From an uncultured Spartobacteria bacterium (GTDB taxonomy: Bacteria > Verrucomicrobiota > Verrucomicrobiia > Chthoniobacterales > Chthoniobacteraceae): 64,000 nucleotides of DNA. The notes under the pieces were generated by a model. That model did not search any database. It had not been told where the DNA came from and worked only from the letters and a program-made list of their open reading frames with translations. Below, piece by piece: positions 26,435-35,262 of the stretch. Position numbers and translations under genes: made by a program. The stretch lies in NCBI GenBank assembly GCA_903901425.1, contig CAIURC010000114.1:54273-118272 (forward strand), given 5' to 3'. How positions within the stretch are numbered: position 1 is the stretch's first letter; each line of letters opens with the position of its first letter.

Positions 26435-27564
26435 TGTACTGGCTGCACCATCTCAGCGTCGGAGCGAGTTCAGAGTTTTTGAAGGCTCTGAATGTGTTCC
26501 AGTATATCTCGTTCCGGGCGGTTGCGGCTGCGGTCACGGCATTTCTGTTGTCGCTGGTTTTCGGGAACCGGGTGATCCGGCAGTTGATCTCGCTGAAAAT
26601 CGGGCAGCCAATCCGCTCCAAGGAGGAGGTACACCGGTTGTCGGAGTTGCACGGGAAAAAGGCCGGGACGCCGACCATGGGCGGGGTGCTGATCCTTGGA
26701 ACCGTGCTGGTCTCGACCGTGCTGTGGGCGCGTCTGGACAACCACGCGGTGTGGTTGCTGGTGTTCACGTTGGTGGCGTGCGGGCTGTTGGGGTTTTGGG
26801 ATGACTATCTGAAGGTGAGCAAGCGCAACGCGGCCGGGATCAGCGAACGCACCAAACTCCTGGGGCAGGGCGCGGTGGCGGTGGTGGTGGCAGCTTTCTT
26901 TCTTCTGAACCCGGCTCTCGAGGTTCAGGCGCGGGCGTTGTATGCACCTTTTGCCAAGGAGCCGCTCCTAGCAAATCTGGGCTGGTTCACGGTGGTGTTT
27001 TTCGCGCTGGTGATCATGGGCAGTTCCAACGCCGTGAACCTCACGGACGGTCTGGATGGCCTTGCGGCGGGATGCACCGTCACCACGGGCGTGGCCTATG
27101 CGGTCCTCACTTATGTCGCTGGGAACATGAAGATCGCCCAGTACCTCCAAATCCCCTACTATCCCTTTGCGGGTGAACTTTCGGTGGTCTGCATGGCGCT
27201 GGTGGGCGCCGCTTTCGGGTTTCTCTGGTTCAATTGTTACCCGGCCCGGGTTTTCATGGGAGACACCGGCTCCCTGGCGATTGGCGGTTTTTTTGGGGTG
27301 GTGGCCATCTGTTGCAAACAGGAATTGCTGCTGGTGGTTGTGGGGGGGGTGTTCGTGATTGAGGCCCTCTCCGTCCTCATCCAGCGCACCTATTTCAAGG
27401 TCACCCGGCGGATCTATGGCGAAGGCCGGCGGGTCTTCCTCATGTCGCCTATTCACCATCATTTCGAACTCAAAGGTTGGAAGGAGAACACCGTGATTGT
27501 CCGGTTCTGGATCGTCTCGGTGATGTTCTGCCTGCTCGGACTGGCCACTCTGAAGCTGCGTTAA
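26431..27564 (+). CDS. mraY: Phospho-N-acetylmuramoyl-pentapeptide transferase
   Basis: 377 residues, about ten membrane helices. Signature segments are KKAGTPTMGGVLI, LGFWDDYLKVSKR with the conserved Asp pair, NAVNLTDGLDGLAAG, VFMGDTGSLAIGG and SPIHHHFELKGWKE. It transfers phospho-MurNAc-pentapeptide to undecaprenyl phosphate to form lipid I on the inner face of the membrane. The start overlaps murF; murD follows after one base. Confidence 0.96.
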   Translation: MMYWLHHLSVGASSEFLKALNVFQYISFRAVAAAVTAFLLSLVFGNRVIRQLISLKIGQPIRSKEEVHRLSELHGKKAGTPTMGGVLILGTVLVSTVLWARLDNHAVWLLVFTLVACGLLGFWDDYLKVSKRNAAGISERTKLLGQGAVAVVVAAFFLLNPALEVQARALYAPFAKEPLLANLGWFTVVFFALVIMGSSNAVNLTDGLDGLAAGCTVTTGVAYAVLTYVAGNMKIAQYLQIPYYPFAGELSVVCMALVGAAFGFLWFNCYPARVFMGDTGSLAIGGFFGVVAICCKQELLLVVVGGVFVIEALSVLIQRTYFKVTRRIYGEGRRVFLMSPIHHHFELKGWKENTVIVRFWIVSVMFCLLGLATLKLR

Positions 27565-27565
27565 A

Positions 27566-28981
27566 ATGGAACTTGCCGGAAAACAGATTGCGGTGCTGGG
27601 AGTAGGGGAAAGCGGCCGTGCCGCCGCTGTCCTGCTCAAAAAGCACGGCGCCATTGTCCGGGTGCTCGACTCCGGTTCCGGCCCTTCCCTGGAGGAATCG
27701 GCGGCACTGTTGCGCAATGCCGGGATGCCGGTGGAGCTCGGAGCGCAGGCACTTACCGACCGCCAGCCTTACGACTTCGCGGTGGTCAGTCCGGGGATCG
27801 ACCCCCGCTCAGAGCTCTTCTCCGGATTCCTCGCGCGCGGGATCCGGTGCATGGGGGAGTTGGAACTCGCTTATCAGTTTTGCAAGTGCCCCGTGATCGG
27901 TATTACAGGGACGAACGGAAAAACAACGACCACCCAGTTGGTGGAACGGATGCTCAATGGAGCCGGGCTCCGCACAGTGGCCGCCGGAAACATTGGCCCC
28001 GCCTTTTCAAGCCGCGTCGAACAGAGCGCGGACTTGGATGTCATGACCTTGGAGGTCAGTTCTTTTCAATTGGAGCGTGTCGAACAGTTCCGGGCCCGGG
28101 TCGCCGTCTGGCTCGGATTCGCTGCTGATCATCTGGACCGCTACTCCAGTCTTGAGGAGTATCGGGCGGCGAAACTCCGGATTTTTGAACGCCAGTCGGA
28201 GGCCGACCATGCGGTGGTGAACCTGCGCAGCGAACTCCCCCCTTTGGCTGCACAGCGGATCACGTTCAGCGCCTACCGTTCAGGCGGCGACTTCGAGTAT
28301 CGGCAGGACGCAATTTGGTTTCGCGGCAACCGCCTGCTCGGCTTGGACGAAACCCGGCTGCGTGGACTGCACAACGTGGAAAACCTCATGGCTGCTCTGG
28401 GAGTGGGTGTTGCCCTCGGCGTCGATCCCGGGGCTCTGGTGGGTCCGCTCCGGGAATATGCGCCGTTGCCGCACCGATGTGAATGGATCCGCCAGGTGGA
28501 TGGCGTGGACTGGGTCAACGACTCCAAAGGAACCAATCCGGATTCCGTGGAAAAAGCGCTTGAATCCGAGAACCGTCCCGTCGTCCTGATTGCCGGCGGG
28601 AAAGACAAGGGGTTCGAGTTTGACGCGTTGACGGACCTTGTTTCGACCCGGTGCCGGGCGGCGGTGGTTCTTGGGGAGATGGCCGGCCGGATTGAAGCGC
28701 TCTGGGGGAGCCGGGTGCGTTGCCGGAACGCAGGGCGTTCCCTGGAACAGGCCGTCGCGCTGGCCCGTGAGGAAGCCCGGCCCGGAGACGTCATTCTTTT
28801 CAGCCCGGGCACTTCCTCGTTCGACATGTTCCGAAATTACGCGGACCGGGGCGACCAGTTCCGCCGCCTAGTCCATGCCCTGGTCCCCAGTCACACCTTT
28901 TCCGCAGCCGGAAGCCCGACTTCCGAACCTGTGCCGGCGGTCGACGCCGCGCCAGGATCCCAATCCATCCACCACACCTGA
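27566..28981 (+). CDS. murD: UDP-MurNAc-L-alanine:D-glutamate ligase
   Basis: 471 residues. The N-terminal Rossmann-like domain begins AVLGVGESGRAAAVLL, the ATP loop is GITGTNGKTTTTQLVE, and the central domain has LEVSSFQLERVEQF and AADHLDRYSSLEEY. The C-terminal domain carries WVNDSKGTNPDSVEKAL, VLIAGGKDKGFEF and LFSPGTSSFDMFRNYADRGDQF. It adds D-glutamate to UDP-MurNAc-L-Ala. The last 30 residues (Ser/Pro-rich) extend beyond the usual end of the family. Confidence 0.95.
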   Translation: MELAGKQIAVLGVGESGRAAAVLLKKHGAIVRVLDSGSGPSLEESAALLRNAGMPVELGAQALTDRQPYDFAVVSPGIDPRSELFSGFLARGIRCMGELELAYQFCKCPVIGITGTNGKTTTTQLVERMLNGAGLRTVAAGNIGPAFSSRVEQSADLDVMTLEVSSFQLERVEQFRARVAVWLGFAADHLDRYSSLEEYRAAKLRIFERQSEADHAVVNLRSELPPLAAQRITFSAYRSGGDFEYRQDAIWFRGNRLLGLDETRLRGLHNVENLMAALGVGVALGVDPGALVGPLREYAPLPHRCEWIRQVDGVDWVNDSKGTNPDSVEKALESENRPVVLIAGGKDKGFEFDALTDLVSTRCRAAVVLGEMAGRIEALWGSRVRCRNAGRSLEQAVALAREEARPGDVILFSPGTSSFDMFRNYADRGDQFRRLVHALVPSHTFSAAGSPTSEPVPAVDAAPGSQSIHHT

Positions 28982-29000
28982 AACCAGCCATCCCATCCGA

Positions 29001-29756
29001 ATGCCCATGAAAATGCCGAAGATCCAGTCCCTGTTCAAATCCCGACCGCCGCGACGGCTTAACGCCGCGACGGCTGCGAGGTCTGCAGCGGACCTTGACG
29101 AGTACGGAGGTGAACCTCAGACGCGTTTCTCAGTGGCGCTGGGCGTGGTGGCCATGCTGCACATTGTCGCCGTGGGCGGCATTTACGCATTTAACACCAT
29201 CAAGACAAACCGCAAGGCCGCGGAAACAGCAGTCCAGGTTGGAAAACCCGCTCCGGCGCCCCTTCCTGGGACGGCCGCTCCTGCTCAGGCCGCCCGGCCT
29301 GTGGTCGCTCCGGTTGCAGCAAAGCCGGAACCTGCGCCTGCAAAATCCCTGCCAGTGGCGGCAGCGCCATCTGTTCCCGCGGCTCAGCCGGGGGCGGGAC
29401 GGGTGCATCTGGTGAAGGCGGGTGAAACCGTGGCCAAGTTGGCAGCGCTTTACGGGGTGGGAGTGGAGGATATTGAGGAGGCGAACGGCGCAAAAACAGT
29501 GGCGATTCTGAAGCCTGGGCAATCCGTGACGATTCCTCGAAAGGGCGCGCCGAAGAAGGTGGAGGAGGCGCCGAAAGTGGCTGCGGCAGCGAAGCCGGCA
29601 GGCAAGAGCTATGTGGTGGCCAAGGGTGACAACCCCGTGTCGATCGCAAAGAAACTCGGGGTGCGTTCCGAGGAATTGCTCAAGCTCAACGGAATTGAGG
29701 ATCCGAAGAAGCTCAAGATTGGGCAGACGTTGCAGGTGCCGGAGAAGAAGAAATAA
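29001..29756 (+). CDS. Membrane-anchored protein with two LysM domains, inside the dcw cluster
   Basis: 251 residues from the ATG at 29001, 19 bases after murD; the frame is open upstream but overlaps murD. A basic cytoplasmic N-terminus is followed by one membrane helix (residues 44-64) and an Ala/Pro-rich linker. LysM domain 1 spans residues 135-179 (VHLVKAGETVAKLAALYGV...LKPGQSVTIP) and LysM domain 2 spans 203-247 (SYVVAKGDNPVSIAKKLGV...LKIGQTLQVP). LysM binds peptidoglycan glycan chains, so the protein probably tethers the inner membrane to the wall at the division site. No enzymatic domain is present. Its place between murD and ftsW is not part of the classical cluster. Confidence 0.88.
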   Translation: MPMKMPKIQSLFKSRPPRRLNAATAARSAADLDEYGGEPQTRFSVALGVVAMLHIVAVGGIYAFNTIKTNRKAAETAVQVGKPAPAPLPGTAAPAQAARPVVAPVAAKPEPAPAKSLPVAAAPSVPAAQPGAGRVHLVKAGETVAKLAALYGVGVEDIEEANGAKTVAILKPGQSVTIPRKGAPKKVEEAPKVAAAAKPAGKSYVVAKGDNPVSIAKKLGVRSEELLKLNGIEDPKKLKIGQTLQVPEKKK

Positions 29757-29765
29757 GGGGGGGCA

Positions 29766-30941
29766 ATGATCCGGGGTCTGCAGAGTAAGGGAGCGTACCT
29801 GATGCTGGTGGCGGTGCTCGGGCTCGTGGTGCTTGGGCTGGTGATGCTTTACAGCACCAGTGCGTTTGCCCAGGACAGCCACGGCAACCCCACCTTCTTC
29901 CTCCGGCGTCAGGCGATGTGGCTCGGAGTCGGGGTGATCTTGGCCGTCGCTGCTGCTTTGGTGGACTACCATCAGTGGCAGCGCATCACGCCCTGGCTCT
30001 TTGGGGTGTCCTTTGTGCTCCTGCTTCTGTGTTTCATTCCACCCATCGGCATGCGGATCAACGGATCGGCCCGCTGGATCAACCTCGGTGTCGCTTCCTT
30101 CCAGCCATCGGAGCTCGGCAAACTTTCGGCGGTGTGCGGGCTGGCGTGGTGGTTCGCCCGCGACGACGTGGATGCCCGGAGTTTTGTCCGCGGCTTTCTT
30201 GCCCCGTGCGGGATCGCGGGCAGCCTGATGCTCCTGATTGCACCGGAGGTGGACATTGGAACCACCTCGCTGATCGGGGCCACCCTCCTCGCGCTCATGT
30301 TTGTGGCCGGGACGCGCCTGTTTTACATCGTGCCGGTCGTGATGGCCGGGCTGGGCGCAATCTGGTTTGCCGCAACCCATATCGGGGAGCGGTTGGGCCG
30401 GGTCATGGCGTTCATGGATCTGGAGCGGTTCCGCGAAGGAGCAGGCCTCCAGCAGTACCAGGCGCTGATCGCCTTCGGTTCCGGCGGCGTGGAAGGTCTC
30501 GGGCTCGGAAACGGACGCCAGAAGATGGCGTACCTTCCGTTTGCACATACGGACTTCATTTTTCCGATGGTGGGCGAGGAACTCGGTCTGCGGTTCACGC
30601 TGCTGGTGGTGGCATGCTACGTCACGGTGCTGGTGTGCGGGGCGATGATCGCTGTCCATTCACGGGACCGGTACGGGATGCTGATGGGGTTTGGGTTGGT
30701 GGTGATCCTCTCCCTGCAGGCGGCCTTGAACATTGGAGTGACCACCGCGCTTCTTCCCAACAAAGGGCTCCCCCTGCCGTTCATCAGTTACGGCGGCTCC
30801 AACCTCGCCTTCTGCCTTCTGTGCATGGGCATCCTCGTGAGCATCCATCGGCGGGGGTTCACGGAGAGGGAAGTCAAAACCAGCCAGAGACTGAACCTGC
30901 GCCTGAGGGCGCGCACACAAAACAAGGTCGTCCGGATCTGA
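29766..30941 (+). CDS. ftsW: Septal peptidoglycan glycosyltransferase FtsW (SEDS family)
   Basis: 391 residues with about ten membrane helices. SEDS motifs include VMLYSTSAFAQDS in the first helix region, NGSARWINLGVASFQPSELGKLS in the middle (the conserved helix before the catalytic loop), QQYQALIAFGSGGVEGLGLGNGRQKMAYLPFAHTDFIF with the loop facing the periplasm, and LPFISYGGSNLAF near the end. It polymerises lipid II at the septum with FtsI. It starts 9 bases after the LysM gene. Confidence 0.94.
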   Translation: MIRGLQSKGAYLMLVAVLGLVVLGLVMLYSTSAFAQDSHGNPTFFLRRQAMWLGVGVILAVAAALVDYHQWQRITPWLFGVSFVLLLLCFIPPIGMRINGSARWINLGVASFQPSELGKLSAVCGLAWWFARDDVDARSFVRGFLAPCGIAGSLMLLIAPEVDIGTTSLIGATLLALMFVAGTRLFYIVPVVMAGLGAIWFAATHIGERLGRVMAFMDLERFREGAGLQQYQALIAFGSGGVEGLGLGNGRQKMAYLPFAHTDFIFPMVGEELGLRFTLLVVACYVTVLVCGAMIAVHSRDRYGMLMGFGLVVILSLQAALNIGVTTALLPNKGLPLPFISYGGSNLAFCLLCMGILVSIHRRGFTEREVKTSQRLNLRLRARTQNKVVRI

Positions 30942-30948
30942 ACCCACC

Positions 30949-32034
30949 ATGAGATTCGTCATCGCAGCGGGAGGCACCGGCGGACACCTTTTTCCGGGCC
31001 TGGCGGTCGGAGAGGTGCTCCGGGCACAGGGCCATGAGGTCCTTGTGTTCATCTCAGAAAAAGAAATCGATGCGCTCGCCACCCAGGGACGCTCCGAGTT
31101 TCAATTCGAAAAACTGCCTGGCATCGGGATGCCGTCTCTTTTCTCCCCCAAGATCTTTCCGTTCCTCTGGCGGTTCGCCGATGGACTGCGCCAGTGCGTC
31201 CGGATTTGCCGCAAATTCAAACCCGACGCCGTCCTTGGGATGGGAGGGTTCACTTCCACCGCGCCAATTCTTGCGGGCAGAATTCTGGGCAAACCGTCAT
31301 TCGTGCACGAGTCGAACGCGATTCCCGGAAAGGCAAACCGGCTCAATGCCCGGCTCGCCAGCGGCGTCCTGCTCGGGTTCGCCGAGTGCGCCGCGCATTT
31401 TCCCAAGGGCCGCGCCCGGGTGACCGGGACGCCCGTGCGGTCTTCGCTCCGGGAGGCGGTGGACCGCCGCCGGGCGGTTCTTGCATTCGGACTTGAGCCC
31501 GGTCGGAAAACGCTTTTGGTGATGGGGGGCAGCCAGGGGGCGCATGGGATTAACCGGGCCTTGGAACAGGCGGCACCCCTCCTCGCGGATCCCGGTCTGC
31601 AAGTGATCCATCTCACCGGCAAAGACGATGTGGAACCGCTTCGGGAAGCGTACCGTGCGGCGGGTGTGGTCGCGAGCGTTGCGGCATTCTGTCATCACAT
31701 GGAGGAAGCCTATGCCGCAGCCGACTTGTGCATTGCACGGAGCGGAGCGGCGAGCCTGACGGAACTGGCGTATTTCGGGGTGCCCAGCGTGCTGGTGCCG
31801 TATCCCCACGCCGCCGAGGATCACCAGACTCTGAATGCGCGCTTGTACGCCGCGGGTGGAGCCGCTCTGGTCCTGAAGGAGTCCGAGATTGCAGAAGGCC
31901 GGTTGGGGAGCGAACTCCGGAGGCTGCTCGACTCCGTCGATGAACTCAACGAAATGCGGGCCCGGAGCCGGGCACAGGCGGTGACAGATGCGGCGGAACA
32001 GGTGGCCGCGGTGCTGATGGAGGTGTGCAAATGA
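30949..32034 (+). CDS. murG: Lipid II synthase, UDP-GlcNAc transferase
   Basis: 361 residues, GT-B fold. The glycine loop near the N-terminus is GGTGGHLFPGLAVGE, followed by the membrane-associated region (VLGMGGFTSTAPIL) and HESNAIPGKANRLNA. The C-terminal half has LLVMGGSQGAHGINRAL and the donor-binding segment IARSGAASLTELAYFGVPSVLVPYPHAAEDHQTLNA. It adds GlcNAc to lipid I on the cytoplasmic face. The stop overlaps the start of the murC-murB fusion. Confidence 0.95.
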   Translation: MRFVIAAGGTGGHLFPGLAVGEVLRAQGHEVLVFISEKEIDALATQGRSEFQFEKLPGIGMPSLFSPKIFPFLWRFADGLRQCVRICRKFKPDAVLGMGGFTSTAPILAGRILGKPSFVHESNAIPGKANRLNARLASGVLLGFAECAAHFPKGRARVTGTPVRSSLREAVDRRRAVLAFGLEPGRKTLLVMGGSQGAHGINRALEQAAPLLADPGLQVIHLTGKDDVEPLREAYRAAGVVASVAAFCHHMEEAYAAADLCIARSGAASLTELAYFGVPSVLVPYPHAAEDHQTLNARLYAAGGAALVLKESEIAEGRLGSELRRLLDSVDELNEMRARSRAQAVTDAAEQVAAVLMEVCK

Positions 32035-34343
32035 ACGGTGCTTCCGGGGACCAGCAAATTCTGGCCAGCCGCTTGGTGGGGGGAGCCATGCGAGTCCATC
32101 TCATTGGAGTGGCCGGATCCGGAATGAGCGGGATCGCGGGATTACTTCTGGCACTCGGGCACCGTGTGAGCGGGAGTGACAAAGTCAGCACGGTGGAAGT
32201 GCAGCGCCTGCAGCGGCTGGGACTCGAGTTTCACAGTCCGGACCAGCCCGTCGCTGTGGCCGAGTCGGAACTGGTGATTTACTCGTCGGCGATTGGGCGT
32301 TCGCACCGGGATCACAGGGCGGCGGTGGATGGCGGCAAGTGGATGGTGCGTCGGGCTGATGCGCTGGCGGCCCTGATGGAGAGCCGGCGCGGCGTGGTAG
32401 TGGCCGGGATGCACGGAAAGACCACAACCTCGGCTATGGCGGCTCATGTGCTGCGTGTGGGAGGGATGCGTCCCTCGCATTATGTAGGCGCAGAAATTCC
32501 AATTCTGGGGACCAACGCACACTGGGATTCTGCAGGGGAATATTTTGTGGCGGAGGGGGACGAGAGCGATGGCACCCTCGTGTTGTACCGGCCCGAGCAT
32601 GCGATTGTTCTGAACATCGAGGAGGAACACCTCGACCATTACCGGGACTTGGAGGCGATTGAACGCGTATTTGCGCAGCTCATCGGTCAGACCCGGGGCA
32701 AGGTCATTTTCTGCGCGGATGATCCAAACGCGACCCGCGCCTGCTCGGTGCATCCGGGGGCGGTTTCCTACGGCGGCTCCCACACAGCCTTTTACCGGTT
32801 TGACGATGTGCACACCAAGGATTTCCAGTCCCATTTCCGGGTGCTGCGCGGAGGTGAACCCCTCGGGGCTGTCACTTTGAATGTGCCTGGCCGGCACAAC
32901 GTGATCAACGCACTGGCTGCAATCGCGCTTGCCATGGAGATCGGCGTCCCGTTCCCGCGGATTGCTGAGGCCCTCGAGAGTTTCCGTGGTGCCCGCCGCA
33001 GGTTCGAAATCAAGTACCGGAGCGATCGTTACATGCTCGTAGACGATTACGGTCATCATCCCACCGAGGTGCGTGCCACGCTGGCTACAGCCCGCGGCAC
33101 CGGCCGGAACCGGGTGCTGGTCATGTTCCAACCGCACCGGTACACGCGCACCCAGGCCCTCCAGGAGGAGTTCGGGGCCGCATTTCAGGACGCGGATCTG
33201 GTCTTTGTCACGGACGTCTACGCGGCCAGCGAGGCGCCGATCCCTGGGGTAAGCGGAGAAACCGTGGTGGATGCCGCCAGAAGGCACGGGCATGAGGGCA
33301 TGCATTCGCAGCCGGACCGGAAACGGCTGGCGCTGGAGATCGGTCAGCGCCTGCAGCCCGGAGATTGCGTGCTCAGCCTCGGGGCCGGCAACGTGCATGA
33401 GGCCCTTGCGGTGCTTGCGCGGGACGTGGCGTTCCTTGAAGAAATGCAGGCGGCCATGGGCGCGGGTGTCGCCCGCCTGTACGAACCGCTGGCCAAGCAC
33501 ACCACCATGCGGGTCGGCGGCCCGGCCCAGTTCTGGGCTGAGCCAGAGACCGAGGAGGGGTTTGCCCGCTTGGTCCGGTTCTGTACCGAGAAACTGGTTC
33601 CCCTGTTCGTAATGGGCCGGGGCTCCAATCTTCTTGTCCGGGACGGCGGCGTGCCCGGTGTGGTCGTGCGTCTGGGCCGGGGCGAGTTCCGCCGCATGGA
33701 ATGGAAGGACGGTCTTCTCACGGCAGGAGTCGGGGTCAAGTTGAAGGAACTGGCCTACTCCGCCAGGGACGCCGTGGTGGGCGGGTTTGAATGGATGGAG
33801 GGTATTCCCGGGAACCTCGGGGGCGGGCTCCGGATGAACGCGGGAGCGATGGGGGTGGAAGCCTTTGATCAGGTTGTCAGCGTCCGGTACGTGGACCGGC
33901 ACGGCGAGTTTCACACGCGCACCCCAAGCGAACTGGACGTGCATTACCGGCATGTGGGCGGTCTGGAAAAGTGTTACGCCGTTTCAGCCACCCTCAAAGG
34001 GGCCGGCTCGGATCCGGCCGAGATCGAGCGGTTGTTGGAGGTGTCCCAGCAGAAAAGGCGTTCCAGCCAGCCGCGGGAATCCAGCGCGGGCTGTGTCTTC
34101 AAAAATCCCGCAACGGTTCCCGCAGGCCGCCTCGTGGATGAACTCGGTTTGAAAGGGACCCGGTGCGGTCGGGCCAAAGTTTCGGAGGTGCACGGCAACT
34201 TCATCGTGAACGAGGGCGGCGCCACTGCCGGGGACGTGCTCGCGTTGATTGAACAGGTCCGGGACCGGGCGTTGCGCGAACGCGGGATCACCCTGGAAAC
34301 CGAGGTGCAGATTGTCGGACAGGACGGAGGATTTCATGAGTGA
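32031..34343 (+). CDS. MurC-MurB fusion: UDP-MurNAc:L-alanine ligase plus UDP-enolpyruvyl-GlcNAc reductase
   Basis: 770 residues from the ATG at 32031, which has GGAGG 7 bases upstream and overlaps the murG stop; a GTG at 32025 is in frame. Residues 1 to about 465 are MurC: LIGVAGSGMSGIAGLLL, the ATP loop VAGMHGKTTTSAMAAH, IEEEHLDHYRDLEAI and VDDYGHHPTEVRATL. Residues from about 472 are MurB: HTTMRVGGPAQFW, MGRGSNLLVRDGG, EWMEGIPGNLGGGLRMNAGAMG, SAGCVFKNP and FIVNEGGATAGDVLALI. MurB first makes UDP-MurNAc and MurC then adds L-Ala, so the fusion joins consecutive steps in reverse order. Cys688 in SAGCVFKNP stands where many MurB enzymes have the proton-donor Ser. Confidence 0.94.
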   Translation: MNGASGDQQILASRLVGGAMRVHLIGVAGSGMSGIAGLLLALGHRVSGSDKVSTVEVQRLQRLGLEFHSPDQPVAVAESELVIYSSAIGRSHRDHRAAVDGGKWMVRRADALAALMESRRGVVVAGMHGKTTTSAMAAHVLRVGGMRPSHYVGAEIPILGTNAHWDSAGEYFVAEGDESDGTLVLYRPEHAIVLNIEEEHLDHYRDLEAIERVFAQLIGQTRGKVIFCADDPNATRACSVHPGAVSYGGSHTAFYRFDDVHTKDFQSHFRVLRGGEPLGAVTLNVPGRHNVINALAAIALAMEIGVPFPRIAEALESFRGARRRFEIKYRSDRYMLVDDYGHHPTEVRATLATARGTGRNRVLVMFQPHRYTRTQALQEEFGAAFQDADLVFVTDVYAASEAPIPGVSGETVVDAARRHGHEGMHSQPDRKRLALEIGQRLQPGDCVLSLGAGNVHEALAVLARDVAFLEEMQAAMGAGVARLYEPLAKHTTMRVGGPAQFWAEPETEEGFARLVRFCTEKLVPLFVMGRGSNLLVRDGGVPGVVVRLGRGEFRRMEWKDGLLTAGVGVKLKELAYSARDAVVGGFEWMEGIPGNLGGGLRMNAGAMGVEAFDQVVSVRYVDRHGEFHTRTPSELDVHYRHVGGLEKCYAVSATLKGAGSDPAEIERLLEVSQQKRRSSQPRESSAGCVFKNPATVPAGRLVDELGLKGTRCGRAKVSEVHGNFIVNEGGATAGDVLALIEQVRDRALRERGITLETEVQIVGQDGGFHE

Positions 34344-35262
34344 GTTGAATGGAAAAAAAATTGCGGTGTTGATGGGGGGCCCCGGATCGGAGCGGCCAGT
34401 ATCCTTGAAGTCCGGTGAAGGGGTGTGTGCGGCTCTTAAGGACCTTGGGGCCGAGGTGGTTCCCGTGGTTGTGGACGGGCCCGGATTCACACTGCCGCCC
34501 GGCACGGAACTCGCATTCAACGTCATCCACGGAACATTCGGCGAGGACGGCCAGCTTCAGCGGATCCTGGACGAGCGGGGCGTGCCGTACACGGGGGAGG
34601 GAGTGCGGGGGAGCGAAATTGCAATCGACAAGGTGGCCACCAAACAGCGGTTGGTTGAGCGGGGAGTGCCCACGGCCCGGTTCGAGGTCCTCCACGGAGA
34701 CGGCCGGCCAAGCCTGCCTGTGCCCTATGTGCTCAAGGCCCCCAAGGAAGGGTCGAGCGTCGGAATTTACATCGTGCAGAGTGAGGCCGGGGCAGAGGAG
34801 AGCCTCTCCAAGGCACGGACGCATGGACCGGAAATCCTGGTGGAAGAGTTCGTTGCGGGAAGGGAGTTGACGGTGGGGATCCTCGGCGAGGAAGCGCTCC
34901 CCGTCATCGAAATCATTCCCCGAAAAGACTTTTACAATTTCGAAAACAAATATCCGTTTTTGAACCCGAGTGCCGCCGGGGCCGATCACGTGTGCCCGGC
35001 CCGCCTTGGGGATGAATTGACCCGGTTGGTTCAGGAAACAGCGTTGGCTGCCCACCGCGCCCTCGACCTCGAGGTGTACTCCCGGGTGGACGTCTTGTTG
35101 ACCAGCGACGGAAGGCCGTATGTACTGGAGATCAACACGATTCCGGGGATGACGCCGTCGAGCCTTCTGCCCGAGGCCGCCGGTGCGGTGGGAATCACCT
35201 ATCCTGAGCTCTGTGCCCGGATCGTGTCCCTGTCCCTTGCCCGAAGTCTCACCAGCAGATGA
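34336..35262 (+). CDS. ddl: D-alanine:D-alanine ligase
   Basis: 308 residues from the ATG at 34336, with GGAGG six bases upstream and an 8-base overlap with murC-murB. ATP-grasp enzyme: VLMGGPGSERPVSLKSG at the N-terminus, FNVIHGTFGEDGQLQ, SEIAIDKVATKQRL, YVLKAPKEGSSVGI, ILVEEFVAGRELTVGIL, YSRVDVLLTSDGRPYVLEINTIPGMTPSSLLP. The family normally has GGxSxEREVS at the first site; here it is GGPGSERPVS. It supplies D-Ala-D-Ala for MurF. Confidence 0.94.
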   Translation: MSELNGKKIAVLMGGPGSERPVSLKSGEGVCAALKDLGAEVVPVVVDGPGFTLPPGTELAFNVIHGTFGEDGQLQRILDERGVPYTGEGVRGSEIAIDKVATKQRLVERGVPTARFEVLHGDGRPSLPVPYVLKAPKEGSSVGIYIVQSEAGAEESLSKARTHGPEILVEEFVAGRELTVGILGEEALPVIEIIPRKDFYNFENKYPFLNPSAAGADHVCPARLGDELTRLVQETALAAHRALDLEVYSRVDVLLTSDGRPYVLEINTIPGMTPSSLLPEAAGAVGITYPELCARIVSLSLARSLTSR

